Below, one piece after another: positions 34,720 to 44,212 of a DNA stretch of 64,000 bases. The notes beneath the pieces were generated by a model, which searched no databases, was not told the origin of the DNA, and worked only from the letters and a program-made list of their open reading frames with translations. The DNA is from Pleomorphomonas sp. JP5 (GTDB lineage: Bacteria > Pseudomonadota > Alphaproteobacteria > Rhizobiales > Pleomorphomonadaceae), in assembly GCF_023721815.1 (NCBI RefSeq), contig NZ_JAMDLI010000008.1, forward strand, positions 1,115,206 to 1,179,205, read 5' to 3'. The position numbers were made by a program, and so were the translations under genes. Position 1 is the stretch's first letter. Each line of letters starts with the position of its first letter.

Positions 34720-35212
34720 CCTTGACCAAAATCCTTGCCGAATTACTGAATAGGTGGTCGAAGGCCGTTATTGTTCAACGAAAGCGGGTATTTCGAGCCC
34801 TGACGGCCGATCGAAGCCCCAACCCTCTGTCGTCCATTTCCGCAAGATCGTCGTTTTCCGGAGAATTCAGCCGTTTGAACAGCGACGTTAAGACGCCATG
34901 TGATATTCGGGGGCCATATTGTTGACGCGAAACGCTGTTCCCGCGACATGCGCAGAGTGCCCGGAACCTGTCGGCATTGCGGCAGACCCACACAGATCTT
35001 GAAGTTAAGGTTATTGAAAAGTTGCCGGCATAGCCTCTCAATCGACTGTGGCGCTCGCAACGGCGCCATATTATTAACGTATGGTTGACTGAAGAAGCTG
35101 TACGGGCCGCGACTTGTTGTTCGGCCCGGCCCAATCGACCGGGAGCAGCGGAACTTACCTGTCGGTGCCGCCGGTCGAGACGACCCAGTATCGGGAAAGT
35201 TGGAGACGCGGC
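34720..35212. promoter_or_regulatory. Divergent gap between the EIIC-EAL and PdhS-like kinase genes
   Basis: The gap of 493 bases is somewhat AT-rich near 34850-35100 and must carry promoters for both genes. I saw no clear CtrA-type TTAA-N7-TTAA site and no convincing ORF. Confidence 0.5.
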
Positions 35213-38200
35213 ATGTCCGGCGGAGCAGATCTGTTCAGAGTCCTGAGCCAAACGGAAAACTTCGGCGCGCTCGTGGCTGATACTCGTCCATCCCTCGTGG
35301 TTGATCGGACAGGTACCCGTTTGCTTTGGGCCAACGCTGCCGGAGCCACCTTCTTCGGTGCAACGACCATCGAGAAGCTGACAGCGCTACGATTTGCTTC
35401 CGCCTCTCCTTTCGCCCGCCGCATCGCCACGCTGGACGACATGCTGGTCAGCGGCCAGGATCGGATCGAACGGTTGCCCCTGCAGCGCGGGATGTTGCCA
35501 CGGCCGACGGTCTGCAAGGCCAGTCGCGTACAGACGGATGGCCTCAAGGCAATCCTGTTGACCATCGTCGATGGGGCAGGCTCCTTCGTCGGCGACCCGG
35601 TTTCGGCCTTCGCCGCCCTGACGGCAACTTCCCAACCGGCTCTTCCTGAAGAGCCCCTCGCGACGGCTGACGGGCACGTGGCAGAACCGGTCGAAGCTGA
35701 AGTCGAGCCTGTCCAGCCCGACACGGCGGACCAGATCGAGGCCATCGACCACGTGAGCGCTCCCATCGGGATCGTTCACGACCAGCCCCCCCTCGACCTT
35801 GTGGCCGGCAGCGCGGAGCCAGCCGTGGACGAGCCTCTGCCGGCAGAGGTGGATAGCACCGACGGCGCGCCCGATGAACTCATCCCCGACAGTACCGAGG
35901 AAGACGTTGTTGTCGAACCGGACGTTACCGCCGAGGCCGAAGACATCGAGCCGATCGAGGCTCTCGCTTCGGAAACCCAACCCGTAGCCTCCGAGAGCGT
36001 TGAGGAAAGGGGCGAGGAAGCGTCGCCGGAAGCGATCGAGCACGACGAGCCCGTTCCAGAGGAAGCCGCTTCCGAAACCGTCGAGCCTGTGGCCGCAGAC
36101 GTTTCGGCTGAGCCCGAGGAAGCGTCGCCTGCCGCACCGGCCTTTGTCTTTCCCTCCCACGGTCGCGCGGTACGTTTCGTCTTCGAGCTGGATCCCCAGC
36201 TTGCCTTTACCTTCGTTTCGGCCGATCTTGCTGCGACGGTCGGCCCAGCCATGGCAGACATTCTGGGCCGCACGTGGTCGGAGGTCGCCGGCCGCCTGGA
36301 GTTCGATCCGGCGGGCCGGATTGCCGAGGCGCTCGGTCACCGCGACACATTCACCGGCCTTACCGTCGACTGGCCGGTGGAAGGCGAGAACCTCCGCGTT
36401 CCGGCCGATCTGGCGGGCATGCCGGTGTTCGGGCGCGAACGGGCGTTCCGTGGCTATCGCGGCTTCGGCGTGCTGAAGAGCGGCGCCGCCTTCGAGGCTC
36501 CGGTTCCCGCCGATCCGATCGCGGCCTCCGAGCCGGACGGAGTGGCCGCGCCGCGCGAGGTAGAAATCGCGGCCTCGAGCGGCATTGCCGACGAGATGGT
36601 CGCAGACGTGCCCCCCGTCGATGCGAGCGACAGTCCCGAACAGCTTGTTGCTGGCGAGACCGAAATCGCCGATGACCTCAATGAGGGCGAGGTCCCGGAA
36701 GACAACACGCAGACAACGGACGAGTCGACAGACGCCGACACGGACGCCTTGACCGACGTGATACCCGTGCGTGAAGCACCCGAACCGCCCCCCCTCGACG
36801 CGGCGATCCCGGACGAGCCGGCGGCCGACGCCACTGATGAGCCTGGCGAGACCGATCCCGTGCCGGAGGACGCCATCGATACAGGTGCCGACCAACCGAC
36901 CGACACCCCTGCCACGGCATCGGAGGAGTTGCCCCCGATCGAGGCCACGCCCGAGGACACAGAAACCGAAGCGCCGGATGCGCCCATCGCTTATACGCCC
37001 GAGCCCAACGATTTGCCGGACCTGCCCGTGGTTGTCGAGGATGGGATGGATGAACTGAGCGAGCCACTGTCACTGGTCCCTCCCCCTGCTGAGGAAGACC
37101 TGCTGGAAGCGAGCTATGCAGAAGCTTCGGCACCGACCGTTTCCGAAGTGGAGGCGACCCACCGCACTGCGTTCGCAAGCCTGACGAGCGACAAGGCTCG
37201 GGCTCTATCCAAGCCGGAGCGCGACGCCTTCGACAAGATCGCGGAGGCGCTGGCCGATGCCTTCGGACCGCGGATCGTGGCAGAGCCAGCGGATCGCCCT
37301 CCGGTCCACCCAGCGCCGGTACTTGACCGCAAAGCCGAAGCCGCGATCGATCCGGCACCGTCGATCGATGTTGCCCTGCTCGACAAGCTGCCGGTTGCGC
37401 TGGCGATCCTGAGAGGCGGAGACATACTCCACGCCAACCGCGCCTTCCTCGACCTTTGCGGTTATCCCGACATCACCTCGATCGACGCCGACGGCGGGTT
37501 CTCGCAGGTCTTCGAAGGGGCAGCGCTCAGCCGCGACGCCGCCAATCCCGCCATCCGGCGGCGTGATGGCGTCGAGATCCCCGTGTCGGCTCGCTTGCAC
37601 TCGATGCCCATGGAAGGTGGCATCGCCTCGCTTCTGGTGGTGCAGGAAACGGCCGCCGCCACCAGCCGTGACCGCCTCGCCATTGCCGAGCAGCGAGCTG
37701 AAGACATGGAGGCGATTCTCGATACCGCCACCGACGGCGTTCTGGTGCTCGACCACAAGGGACTGGTCATCGGCGCCAACAAGTCGGCCGAGGCGCTGTT
37801 CGGCAGCGAGCGGTCGCACATGATCGGCATGGCCTTCGTCGACCTTCTGGCGCCGGAAAGCCACCGCTCCGCCCTCGATTATCTCGACGGTCTCGGCCGC
37901 AACGCCCTTTCAAGTGTGCTCAACGACGGACGCGAAGTGATCGGTCGCGTCGCGGGCGGTGGCTTGGTGCCGCTGTTCATGACCGTGGGGCGGGTATCGA
38001 CGACCAAGTTCTGCGCCGTGCTGCGGGACATCACCCAGTGGAAGCGAGCCGAGGAGGAGCTGACCTCCGCCAAGAAGGCGGCGGAGAACGCCTCCTCGCA
38101 GAAATCCGATTTCCTGGCCAAGATGAGCCACGAGATCCGTACGCCGCTCAATGCCATCATCGGCTTCTCCGAGGTCATGATGGAAGAGCGCTTCGGCCCG

Positions 38201-38794
38201 GTGGGCAACGACCGCTACAAGGAATATCTGCGCGATATCCACGTGTCGGGCACGCACATCATGAGTCTGGTCAACGACCTGCTCGATCTTTCGAAGATCG
38301 AGGCGGGAAAACTTGAGCTGACCTTCGAGGCTGTGGGGCTCAACGACGTGGTGCGGGAGTGCGCGGCGCTGATGCAGCCTCAGGCGAACCGCGAGCGGAT
38401 CATCATCCGGACCTCGCTGTCCTCGAGCCTGCCGCCAGTGGTGGCCGACAACCGCAGCCTCCGCCAGATCATCCTCAACCTGCTGTCCAACGCCGTGAAG
38501 TTCAACTCGGCGGGCGGCCAAGTGATCGTTTCGACGCTTTACGAGGAGTCCGGCGAGGTGGTCCTGAGGGTGCGCGACACCGGTCATGGCATGAGCGAAG
38601 GCGACATCGTCAAGGCGATGGAACCTTTCCGCCAGCTCTCGACGTCGCGGACCGGTGGCGGCACAGGGCTCGGCCTTCCACTCACCAAGGCGCTGGTGGA
38701 GGCCAACCGTGCCGCCTTCCAGATCGACTCGACGCCCGGCCAGGGAACGATGATCCAGATCACCTTTCCCTCGACACGCGTTCTTGCCGAATAG
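35213..38794 (+). CDS. PdhS/PleC-like PAS-domain histidine kinase with long acidic linkers
   Basis: The 1193-residue protein has no membrane segment. A PAS-like N-terminal part (1-110) leads into a Glu/Asp/Pro-rich stretch (about 130-300), another PAS-like module (about 311-424) and a second acidic stretch (about 424-645). Two PAS domains follow (about 722-812 and 830-940), then a kinase core. The phosphoacceptor is H973 (KMSHEIRTPLNAIIGF). The ATP-binding end with EPFRQLSTSRTGGGTGLGLP and a final TRVLAE closely resembles PdhS/PleC kinases, which control cell polarity through DivK. The ATG at 35213 has GGAG 9 bases upstream; a longer frame from 35114 is possible. Confidence 0.85.
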   Translation: MSGGADLFRVLSQTENFGALVADTRPSLVVDRTGTRLLWANAAGATFFGATTIEKLTALRFASASPFARRIATLDDMLVSGQDRIERLPLQRGMLPRPTVCKASRVQTDGLKAILLTIVDGAGSFVGDPVSAFAALTATSQPALPEEPLATADGHVAEPVEAEVEPVQPDTADQIEAIDHVSAPIGIVHDQPPLDLVAGSAEPAVDEPLPAEVDSTDGAPDELIPDSTEEDVVVEPDVTAEAEDIEPIEALASETQPVASESVEERGEEASPEAIEHDEPVPEEAASETVEPVAADVSAEPEEASPAAPAFVFPSHGRAVRFVFELDPQLAFTFVSADLAATVGPAMADILGRTWSEVAGRLEFDPAGRIAEALGHRDTFTGLTVDWPVEGENLRVPADLAGMPVFGRERAFRGYRGFGVLKSGAAFEAPVPADPIAASEPDGVAAPREVEIAASSGIADEMVADVPPVDASDSPEQLVAGETEIADDLNEGEVPEDNTQTTDESTDADTDALTDVIPVREAPEPPPLDAAIPDEPAADATDEPGETDPVPEDAIDTGADQPTDTPATASEELPPIEATPEDTETEAPDAPIAYTPEPNDLPDLPVVVEDGMDELSEPLSLVPPPAEEDLLEASYAEASAPTVSEVEATHRTAFASLTSDKARALSKPERDAFDKIAEALADAFGPRIVAEPADRPPVHPAPVLDRKAEAAIDPAPSIDVALLDKLPVALAILRGGDILHANRAFLDLCGYPDITSIDADGGFSQVFEGAALSRDAANPAIRRRDGVEIPVSARLHSMPMEGGIASLLVVQETAAATSRDRLAIAEQRAEDMEAILDTATDGVLVLDHKGLVIGANKSAEALFGSERSHMIGMAFVDLLAPESHRSALDYLDGLGRNALSSVLNDGREVIGRVAGGGLVPLFMTVGRVSTTKFCAVLRDITQWKRAEEELTSAKKAAENASSQKSDFLAKMSHEIRTPLNAIIGFSEVMMEERFGPVGNDRYKEYLRDIHVSGTHIMSLVNDLLDLSKIEAGKLELTFEAVGLNDVVRECAALMQPQANRERIIIRTSLSSSLPPVVADNRSLRQIILNLLSNAVKFNSAGGQVIVSTLYEESGEVVLRVRDTGHGMSEGDIVKAMEPFRQLSTSRTGGGTGLGLPLTKALVEANRAAFQIDSTPGQGTMIQITFPSTRVLAE

Positions 38795-38824
38795 CGGCGA
38801 GGCAACGGAAAAACAAGCGCGATG

Positions 38825-38853
38825 CCCGGCGGTCAACTCCGCCGGGTTTTTTG
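38825..38853 (+). terminator. Intrinsic terminator of the kinase gene
   Basis: CCCGGCGG (38825-38832) pairs with CCGCCGGG (38839-38846) and is followed by six T residues. Confidence 0.9.
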
Positions 38854-38965
38854 CATTCCGCCCAAGGGAACAGAACGGCTGTCTGCAGGCGCCTTACCGC
38901 CCTGCGCGTCACGACCGGCAGACCTGCGGCACCGGCATCGGGTTTGCACGTGCTTGAAAACGAAG

Positions 38966-38982
38966 TTGAGAATGATTATCAA
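38966..38982. promoter_or_regulatory. Iron-responsive box upstream of the Bfd-like gene
   Basis: TTGAGAATGATTATCAA contains TGA-N9-TCA, the pattern of the rhizobial RirA iron box, and also resembles a Fur box. It lies about 90 bases before the ferredoxin start, which suits repression when iron is plentiful. Confidence 0.6.
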
Positions 38983-39068
38983 CAAAGAAGGAAAGGCGGA
39001 GAGGTCAACCCCTGCGCCACAGCGAGCCACGGACTGGGCGCCCTAAGTGAGCCCCCGGGAGTTCATCG

Positions 39069-39362
39069 ATGATCGTCTGTCATTGCAATGTTCTGACTGT
39101 CGAAGACATTCAGGGCGCCGTTGACGAACTTCTGGCCGAGATGCCGCTTCGGGTCATCACGCCCGGCCTCGTCTACCGCCAGTTGGGAACGCGCGGCCGC
39201 TGCTGCGGCTGCTTTCCACTGGCGATCGATGTCATCAACGCTCATATCGAAAAGCGTCTCGCCACTGACGACCTGGCCGAGCGCCGGCAACAGATCGTCG
39301 AACAACAGCGCGCCTATCGCGAAAGCATGCCGACGCGCCGACGTGTCGCGACACCTGCCTGA
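39069..39362 (+). CDS. bfd: Bacterioferritin-associated ferredoxin-like [2Fe-2S] protein
   Basis: The 97-residue protein has a BFD-type [2Fe-2S] domain with C4-x-C6 (IVCHCN) and C45-x-x-C48 (GRCCGCFP). Bfd reduces the core of bacterioferritin so that stored iron can leave. It is longer than the usual 64 residues because of an Arg-rich C-terminal tail of about 30 residues. It is convergent with bfr, and an iron box lies upstream, consistent with expression during iron shortage. Confidence 0.88.
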   Translation: MIVCHCNVLTVEDIQGAVDELLAEMPLRVITPGLVYRQLGTRGRCCGCFPLAIDVINAHIEKRLATDDLAERRQQIVEQQRAYRESMPTRRRVATPA

Positions 39363-39388
39363 CACGCCGGATCGCCGGAAGGTCGCTA

Positions 39389-39874
39389 TCAGTCGACGCT
39401 GTCGGTGCTGCCGGCATTGAGCTGGATGTAGGCAGCCTCGCCGATCTTGTCGAAAAGGGAAATCTGCGACTCCAGGAAGTCGATGTGCCCTTCCTCATCC
39501 TTGAGAAGGTCGGTGAACAGCTCCATCGATACGTAGTCGCCTTCCTCGGCGCACAACAGGCGCGAGGCGCGATAGGAGTTGCGAGCGTCAATCTCTCCTG
39601 CGAGATCGGCTTCCAGGATTTCTCGGACCGTCTGGCCGATGCGCAGCGGCGGAATGGTCTGAAGGTTGGGGTGCCCCTCAAGGAAGATGATGCGGGAGAT
39701 CAGCTTGTCGGCGTGCTGCATCTCCTCGATCGATTCCTCGCGCTCCTTCTTGGCGAACTTGGTGACGCCCATATCCTCAAGGAGACGATAGTGGAGCCAA
39801 TACTGGTTGACGGCGCCGAGTTCGAGGAACAACGCCTCGTTCAGACGCTCGATGACCTTCTCATTCCCACGCAT
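39389..39874 (-). CDS. bfr: Bacterioferritin
   Basis: This 161-residue four-helix iron-storage protein forms a 24-mer shell. Ferroxidase ligands are present at E18, E51, H54, E94, E127 and H130, and M52 (EEMQHADK) is the axial haem ligand that marks a true bacterioferritin. AGGAGGG precedes the ATG at 39874. An Irr-type box lies directly upstream. The convergent bfd gene encodes its likely reductase. Confidence 0.96.
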   Translation of the reverse strand: MRGNEKVIERLNEALFLELGAVNQYWLHYRLLEDMGVTKFAKKEREESIEEMQHADKLISRIIFLEGHPNLQTIPPLRIGQTVREILEADLAGEIDARNSYRASRLLCAEEGDYVSMELFTDLLKDEEGHIDFLESQISLFDKIGEAAYIQLNAGSTDSVD

Positions 39875-39888
39875 GAAACCCTCCTTGG

Positions 39889-39903
39889 TTAGAATGCTTC
39901 TAA
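39889..39903. promoter_or_regulatory. Irr-type iron control element TTAGAA-TGC-TTCTAA
   Basis: Perfect 6-base arms around a 3-base spacer match the TTTAGAA-N3-TTCTAAA pattern described for Irr in Rhizobiales. It sits 15 bases upstream of the bfr start codon, where a bound regulator would block transcription or its early steps. Confidence 0.72.
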
Positions 39904-40100
39904 CTTACGACAAGTCGGCGGAAATGCAAGCTGTCTTCGCGAGAACCCACTTCTGACCGGCTCTCGCGGGCAATCACTGTAGAGGCAAAAGTCTAGGCCG
40001 GACAATTGATCCGAGGTCGGACTCGCCCGGGCTCTCGGGAGAACGACGCCGAGGACTGCGATGGCGGACGCCGTGTCTCGCCGCCCACTCACGGCCGGGC

Positions 40101-40922
40101 TCAGTTGGTTAGGAAAACGGCGCGCTCGGCCTTTTCCTTCTCCACCTGCGAGCGATGCGACAGCACCGATGCCGCGATGACGCCGACGGCGATCACCGAG
40201 ATCAGGATGGTGGAAATGGCGTTGATCTCCGGCGTCACGCCAAGGCGGACCATGGAGTAGATCTTGATCGGCAGCGTGGTGGCGCCGGGGCCGGTGTTGA
40301 ACGAGGCGATGACGAGGTCGTCGAGCGACAGAGTGAAGGCCAACATCCAGCCGGCGACCACACCCGGCAGGATCAGTGGCAGGGTGATCAGGAAGAAGGT
40401 CTTGACCGGCGGGCAGCCGAGATCGAGGGCCGCCTCCTCAAGGCTGCGATCGAGCGTGACGAGGCGCGACTGCACCACCACCGCAACGAAGCACATGGTG
40501 AGCGTCGTATGGGCGATCACCACCGCCCAGAAGCCGCGATCGAACCCGATGGCAACGAACAGCAGCAGAAGCGAAAGGCCGGTGATCACCTCCGGCATGA
40601 CCAGCGGCGCATAGACCATGCCCGAGAACAGGGCGCGGCCATGGAACTTCCGATAGCGGTCGAGCACCAGGGCGGCCATGGTGCCGAGCACAGTCGCGAA
40701 TGAGGCCGAGATGATGCCGACGCGAATGGTCACCCAGGCAGCGTCGATGATCGCCTGATCATGGACCAGCTCGACATACCATTGCGTCGAGAAGCCGCCC
40801 CAGACCGTTACCAGCTTGGACGCGTTGAAGGAATAGACCACCAGGATCAGGATGGGCACGTAAAGGAAGGCAAAGCCGACCACCAGCGACGTGATGTTGA
40901 ACCAGCTCGTAGACTTGTTCAT
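40101..40922 (-). CDS. potI: Putrescine ABC transporter permease PotI
   Basis: The 273-residue inner-membrane permease has YVPILILVVYSFNASKLVTV near the N terminus and the coupling loop EEAALDLGCPPVKTFFLITL typical of the PotC/PotI group. It pairs with PotH. The ATG at 40922 has GAGGAG upstream; the longer reading frame overlaps the potH end and lacks family similarity. It is the last gene of the minus-strand potFGHI operon. Confidence 0.92.
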   Translation of the reverse strand: MNKSTSWFNITSLVVGFAFLYVPILILVVYSFNASKLVTVWGGFSTQWYVELVHDQAIIDAAWVTIRVGIISASFATVLGTMAALVLDRYRKFHGRALFSGMVYAPLVMPEVITGLSLLLLFVAIGFDRGFWAVVIAHTTLTMCFVAVVVQSRLVTLDRSLEEAALDLGCPPVKTFFLITLPLILPGVVAGWMLAFTLSLDDLVIASFNTGPGATTLPIKIYSMVRLGVTPEINAISTILISVIAVGVIAASVLSHRSQVEKEKAERAVFLTN

Positions 40923-40932
40923 GGCGCGCTCC

Positions 40933-41841
40933 TCAGGCCTTCTTCTGCTGGTTCTGGAAGATGACGATCGGCACAACCAGGATGATCAGGAGCACCACGG
41001 CCACGGCGGACGACACCGGCCAGTCGCGGTTGTTGAAGAACTCGGCCCACAGCGTCTTGCCGATCATCAGCGTCTCGGAGCCGCCGAGCAGATCGGGGAT
41101 GACGAACTCGCCGACGATCGGAATGAAGCACAGGAAGCAGCCGGCGATGACGCCGGGCAGCGATAGCGGGAAGGTGATTACCCAGAAAGACTTCGTCGGC
41201 GGACAACCGAGGTCGGCGGCCGCCTCGAGCAGCGTCGCGTCAAGCTTTTCAAGAGCCGCGTAGAGCGGCAGAACCATGAAGGGCAGGTAGGAATAGACGA
41301 TGCCGATGAACACCGCGATCTCGGTGTTGTAGACATGAATCTGCTCGTTCGGGCCCAGAAAGCCCAGCCACTGCAAGGCGACCGTGATAAGCCCTTCCGG
41401 CTTCAGGATGCCGATCCAGGCGTAGACGCGGATCAGGAAGCTCGTCCAGAACGGCAGGATCACCGCCATCACCAGCGCATTTCGCAGGCTCTTGGGCGCG
41501 CGCGCCATGCCGTAGGCGATCGGATAGCCGACGATGAGCAGCAGAATCGTCGACACCAGCGCGATCCTAAGGCTCGACAGATAGGCCGAGTAATAGAGCG
41601 GATCCTCGGTCAGGAAGATGTAGTTGTCGAAGGTGAAGCTGGAAAGCTTCGCCCAGAAGTCGCCAAGACTGCCGATTACCGGCACATAGGGCGGCATGGC
41701 GATCGCCGTCTGCGACAACGAAATCTTGAAGATGATCAGGAACGGCGCGAGGAAGAACAGCAGGCTCCAAAGATAAGGAACCGCCACCAGCGCCCACTTG
41801 GCAAGGAAGGGCTTCACGTCCTGCGTCCAGCGCTCCGCCAT
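40933..41841 (-). CDS. potH: Putrescine ABC transporter permease PotH
   Basis: The 302-residue permease has the N-terminal membrane segment LWSLLFFLAPFLIIFKISLS and the coupling loop EAAADLGCPPTKSFWVITFP, as in PotB/PotH proteins. It forms the channel with PotI. AAGGA lies 8 bases before the ATG at 41841. Its 5' end overlaps the 3' end of potG in a different frame. Confidence 0.92.
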   Translation of the reverse strand: MAERWTQDVKPFLAKWALVAVPYLWSLLFFLAPFLIIFKISLSQTAIAMPPYVPVIGSLGDFWAKLSSFTFDNYIFLTEDPLYYSAYLSSLRIALVSTILLLIVGYPIAYGMARAPKSLRNALVMAVILPFWTSFLIRVYAWIGILKPEGLITVALQWLGFLGPNEQIHVYNTEIAVFIGIVYSYLPFMVLPLYAALEKLDATLLEAAADLGCPPTKSFWVITFPLSLPGVIAGCFLCFIPIVGEFVIPDLLGGSETLMIGKTLWAEFFNNRDWPVSSAVAVVLLIILVVPIVIFQNQQKKA

Positions 41842-41852
41842 GGCCCGGTCCT

Positions 41853-43004
41853 TCACTTCAGCAGGATGACGCCGGCGTCTGCCGGCCAGGTCAGGTACAC
41901 CTTGTCTTCCCAGGTGATCGGTCGCTCGACGATGCGCGTCAGGTTGGCGACGGTGGCCTTGACGATGGACCCGCCGGCAAGGCGAACGCGATAGACCGAG
42001 ATGTCGCCGAGATAGCCGATGTCCCACACTTCGCCGGACAGTACATTGGGCGTGCCCGCCGGCGGCGCTTCCAGCGAGATCTGCACCTTCTCCGGGCGAA
42101 TGGCGAAGCCGGCCTCGGCCCCAACGGCGACTTCGCCCGGTCCGGCCTCGGCGGAGATCGTGGCATCGACGCCAGCGCAATGGAGCGTGACGATGCGGTC
42201 GCCGACGGCCGTGACCGCGCCATCGATCAGGTTGATGTCACCGACGAAGTCGGCGACGTAGCGAGAGGCCGGCTGCTCGTAGATCTCGGAGGCCGTGCCG
42301 ATCTGGGCGATGATGCCATGATTCATGACGGCGATGCGATCGGAGACAGTCATCGCCTCTTCCTGATCGTGGGTGACGATCAGGAAGGTCATGCCGAGCT
42401 CCATCTGGATATCCATGAGCTCGAACTGGGTTTCTTCGCGCAGCTTCTTGTCGAGAGCGCCCAGCGGTTCGTCGAGCAGCAGCACCTTGGGGCGCTTGGC
42501 AAGCGAACGGGCGAGTGCCACGCGCTGGCGCTGACCGCCGGACAGCTGGTGCGGCTTGCGCTTGGCGAACTTCTCGAGCTTAACTAGTTCGAGCATTTCG
42601 GCGACGCGCGTGTTGATGTTGGAGGTGTCCATGCCCTCCTGCCTGAGGCCGAAGGCAATGTTGCCCTCCACCGTCATATGCGGGAACAGCGCGTAGGACT
42701 GGAACATCATGTTGACCGGCCGCTTGTAGGGCGGAATGCCGGACAAATCCTTGCCGTCCAGAAGGATGCGCCCCTCGGTCGGCTGCTCGAAGCCGGCGAG
42801 CATGCGCATCAACGTCGTCTTGCCACAGCCCGACGGCCCAAGCAGGGCGAAGAACTCACGCTCATAGATATCGAGCGTCAGATTATCGACGGCGGTGAAG
42901 TCGCCGAAACGCTTGGTGACGTTCTCAAAACGGATGAACGGTTTGAGAGTCGGATCGTCCCAGGGAGCAAACTTGCGTTTGATCGGCCCAACCGCCTCGA
43001 TCAT
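41853..43004 (-). CDS. potG: Putrescine ABC transporter ATP-binding protein PotG
   Basis: The gene runs from an ATG at 43004 preceded by GAGGG. The 383-residue product has Walker A GPSGCGKTTLMR, signature LSGGQRQRVA, Walker B LLLDEPLGALD and a switch His in LIVTHDQEEAM. A C-terminal TOBE-type domain of about 100 residues follows, as in PotA/PotG. Note that the annotated potH start at 41841 lies only 12 bases past its stop, so the genes are tightly linked. Confidence 0.94.
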   Translation of the reverse strand: MIEAVGPIKRKFAPWDDPTLKPFIRFENVTKRFGDFTAVDNLTLDIYEREFFALLGPSGCGKTTLMRMLAGFEQPTEGRILLDGKDLSGIPPYKRPVNMMFQSYALFPHMTVEGNIAFGLRQEGMDTSNINTRVAEMLELVKLEKFAKRKPHQLSGGQRQRVALARSLAKRPKVLLLDEPLGALDKKLREETQFELMDIQMELGMTFLIVTHDQEEAMTVSDRIAVMNHGIIAQIGTASEIYEQPASRYVADFVGDINLIDGAVTAVGDRIVTLHCAGVDATISAEAGPGEVAVGAEAGFAIRPEKVQISLEAPPAGTPNVLSGEVWDIGYLGDISVYRVRLAGGSIVKATVANLTRIVERPITWEDKVYLTWPADAGVILLK

Positions 43005-43060
43005 TATCGGAACCCTCGCTTCCACCAGCCTGACGTGCCACCGCCATCCGTCACATGCAA

Positions 43061-43084
43061 GCACCCGGCCAAGCGGCCGGGCGC
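43061..43084 (-). other. Stem-loop between potF and potG
   Basis: CCCGGCC (43064-43070) pairs with GGCCGGG (43075-43081), with two further pairs outside one mismatch. On the minus strand no T tract follows. It probably stabilises the 3' end of a short potF message. Confidence 0.5.
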
Positions 43085-43111
43085 TTTTCGACAGTTCCTT
43101 GGAGCCAGAGC

Positions 43112-44212
43112 TTACATGCCCGTCTTGACCGAGGTCCAGACGCGGGTCAACACGCGCTGAGCCTTGGCATCATAGGGCGTGGTCGAGAACAGATTGGCCA
43201 GCGTCTCCTTGTCGGGATAGATCGCGGTGTCAGACAGGATGGCCGGATCGACGAACTTCTGCGAGGCGAGGTTGCCGTTGGCATAGGCGACGTAGTTGGT
43301 CGACTTGGCGATGATCTCGGGCTTCATCATGAAGTTCATGAAGGCGTGGGCAGCATCCGGATTCGGCGCATCCTTGGGGATCGCCATGATGTCGAACCAC
43401 ATGTTGGCGCCTTCCTTGGGAATGACGTAGTTGATGGTAACGCCATTGTTGGCCTCGGCGGCCCGGTTGCGGGCCTGGAGGATATCGCCGGAATAGCCGA
43501 CGGCGAGGCAGATGTCGCCGTTGGCGAGCGCGTTGATATACTCCGACGAGTGGAACTTCTGGACGTAGGGCTTGACCGACGCGAGCAGTTTGCCGGCCTC
43601 TTCCATGTCGGCAGCATCCTTGGAGTCTGGATTCTTGCCGAGATACTTGAGGGCGCTCGGGATCAGCTCTTCGGAAGCATCGAGGAACTGCACGCCGCAG
43701 TCCTTGAACTTGGAGACGATCTCCGGCTTGAATACCATATCCCAGCTGTTGACCGGCGCGTCGGGCATGATCGCCTTGATCTTCTCGACATTGTAGCCGA
43801 TGCCCGTGGTGCCCCACATGTAGTCGACGCCATACTCATTGCCCGGATCGTATTCGGCGACCCGATTGGTCACTTCTGGCCACATGTTGGAAAGGTTGGG
43901 CAGCTTGGACTTGTCCAGCGGCTGATAGACTCCGGCTGCGATCTGGCGGGCCAGGAACGGACCGGTGATCACCACCACGTCGTAGCCCGAGCCACCGGCC
44001 AGCATCTTGGTCTCGACGATGTCCTGATTGTCGAACACGTCGTAGACCACCTTGATGCCGGTCTCCTTGGTGAACTCCTCCAGCACGGACTCGTCGATAT
44101 AGTCGGACCAGTTGTAAACGTTGACAACCTTGTCCTCGGCCACGGCCCCCGTCGCGAGCGCGACCGTCAGCGCGGCGGCACCCAGAAGACGCTGTCTCAC
44201 CATTTTCGTCAT
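43112..44212 (-). CDS. potF: Putrescine-binding periplasmic protein PotF
   Basis: The 366-residue protein has a signal peptide ending near residue 25 (GAVA before EDK). It matches PotF closely: VYNWSDYIDESVLEEFTKET holds the ligand-contacting Trp, Ser, Asp and Tyr, and FHSSEYINALANGDICLAVG and IPKEGANMWFDIMAIP follow. It binds putrescine, or spermidine, for PotGHI. It opens the minus-strand operon and diverges from the putrescine catabolic operon. Confidence 0.94.
   Translation of the reverse strand: MTKMVRQRLLGAAALTVALATGAVAEDKVVNVYNWSDYIDESVLEEFTKETGIKVVYDVFDNQDIVETKMLAGGSGYDVVVITGPFLARQIAAGVYQPLDKSKLPNLSNMWPEVTNRVAEYDPGNEYGVDYMWGTTGIGYNVEKIKAIMPDAPVNSWDMVFKPEIVSKFKDCGVQFLDASEELIPSALKYLGKNPDSKDAADMEEAGKLLASVKPYVQKFHSSEYINALANGDICLAVGYSGDILQARNRAAEANNGVTINYVIPKEGANMWFDIMAIPKDAPNPDAAHAFMNFMMKPEIIAKSTNYVAYANGNLASQKFVDPAILSDTAIYPDKETLANLFSTTPYDAKAQRVLTRVWTSVKTGM

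Noticed and set aside
35000-35110. Possible CtrA binding sites before the PdhS-like kinase
   Set aside because: Several TTAA half-sites occur but none shows the TTAA-N7-TTAA spacing.
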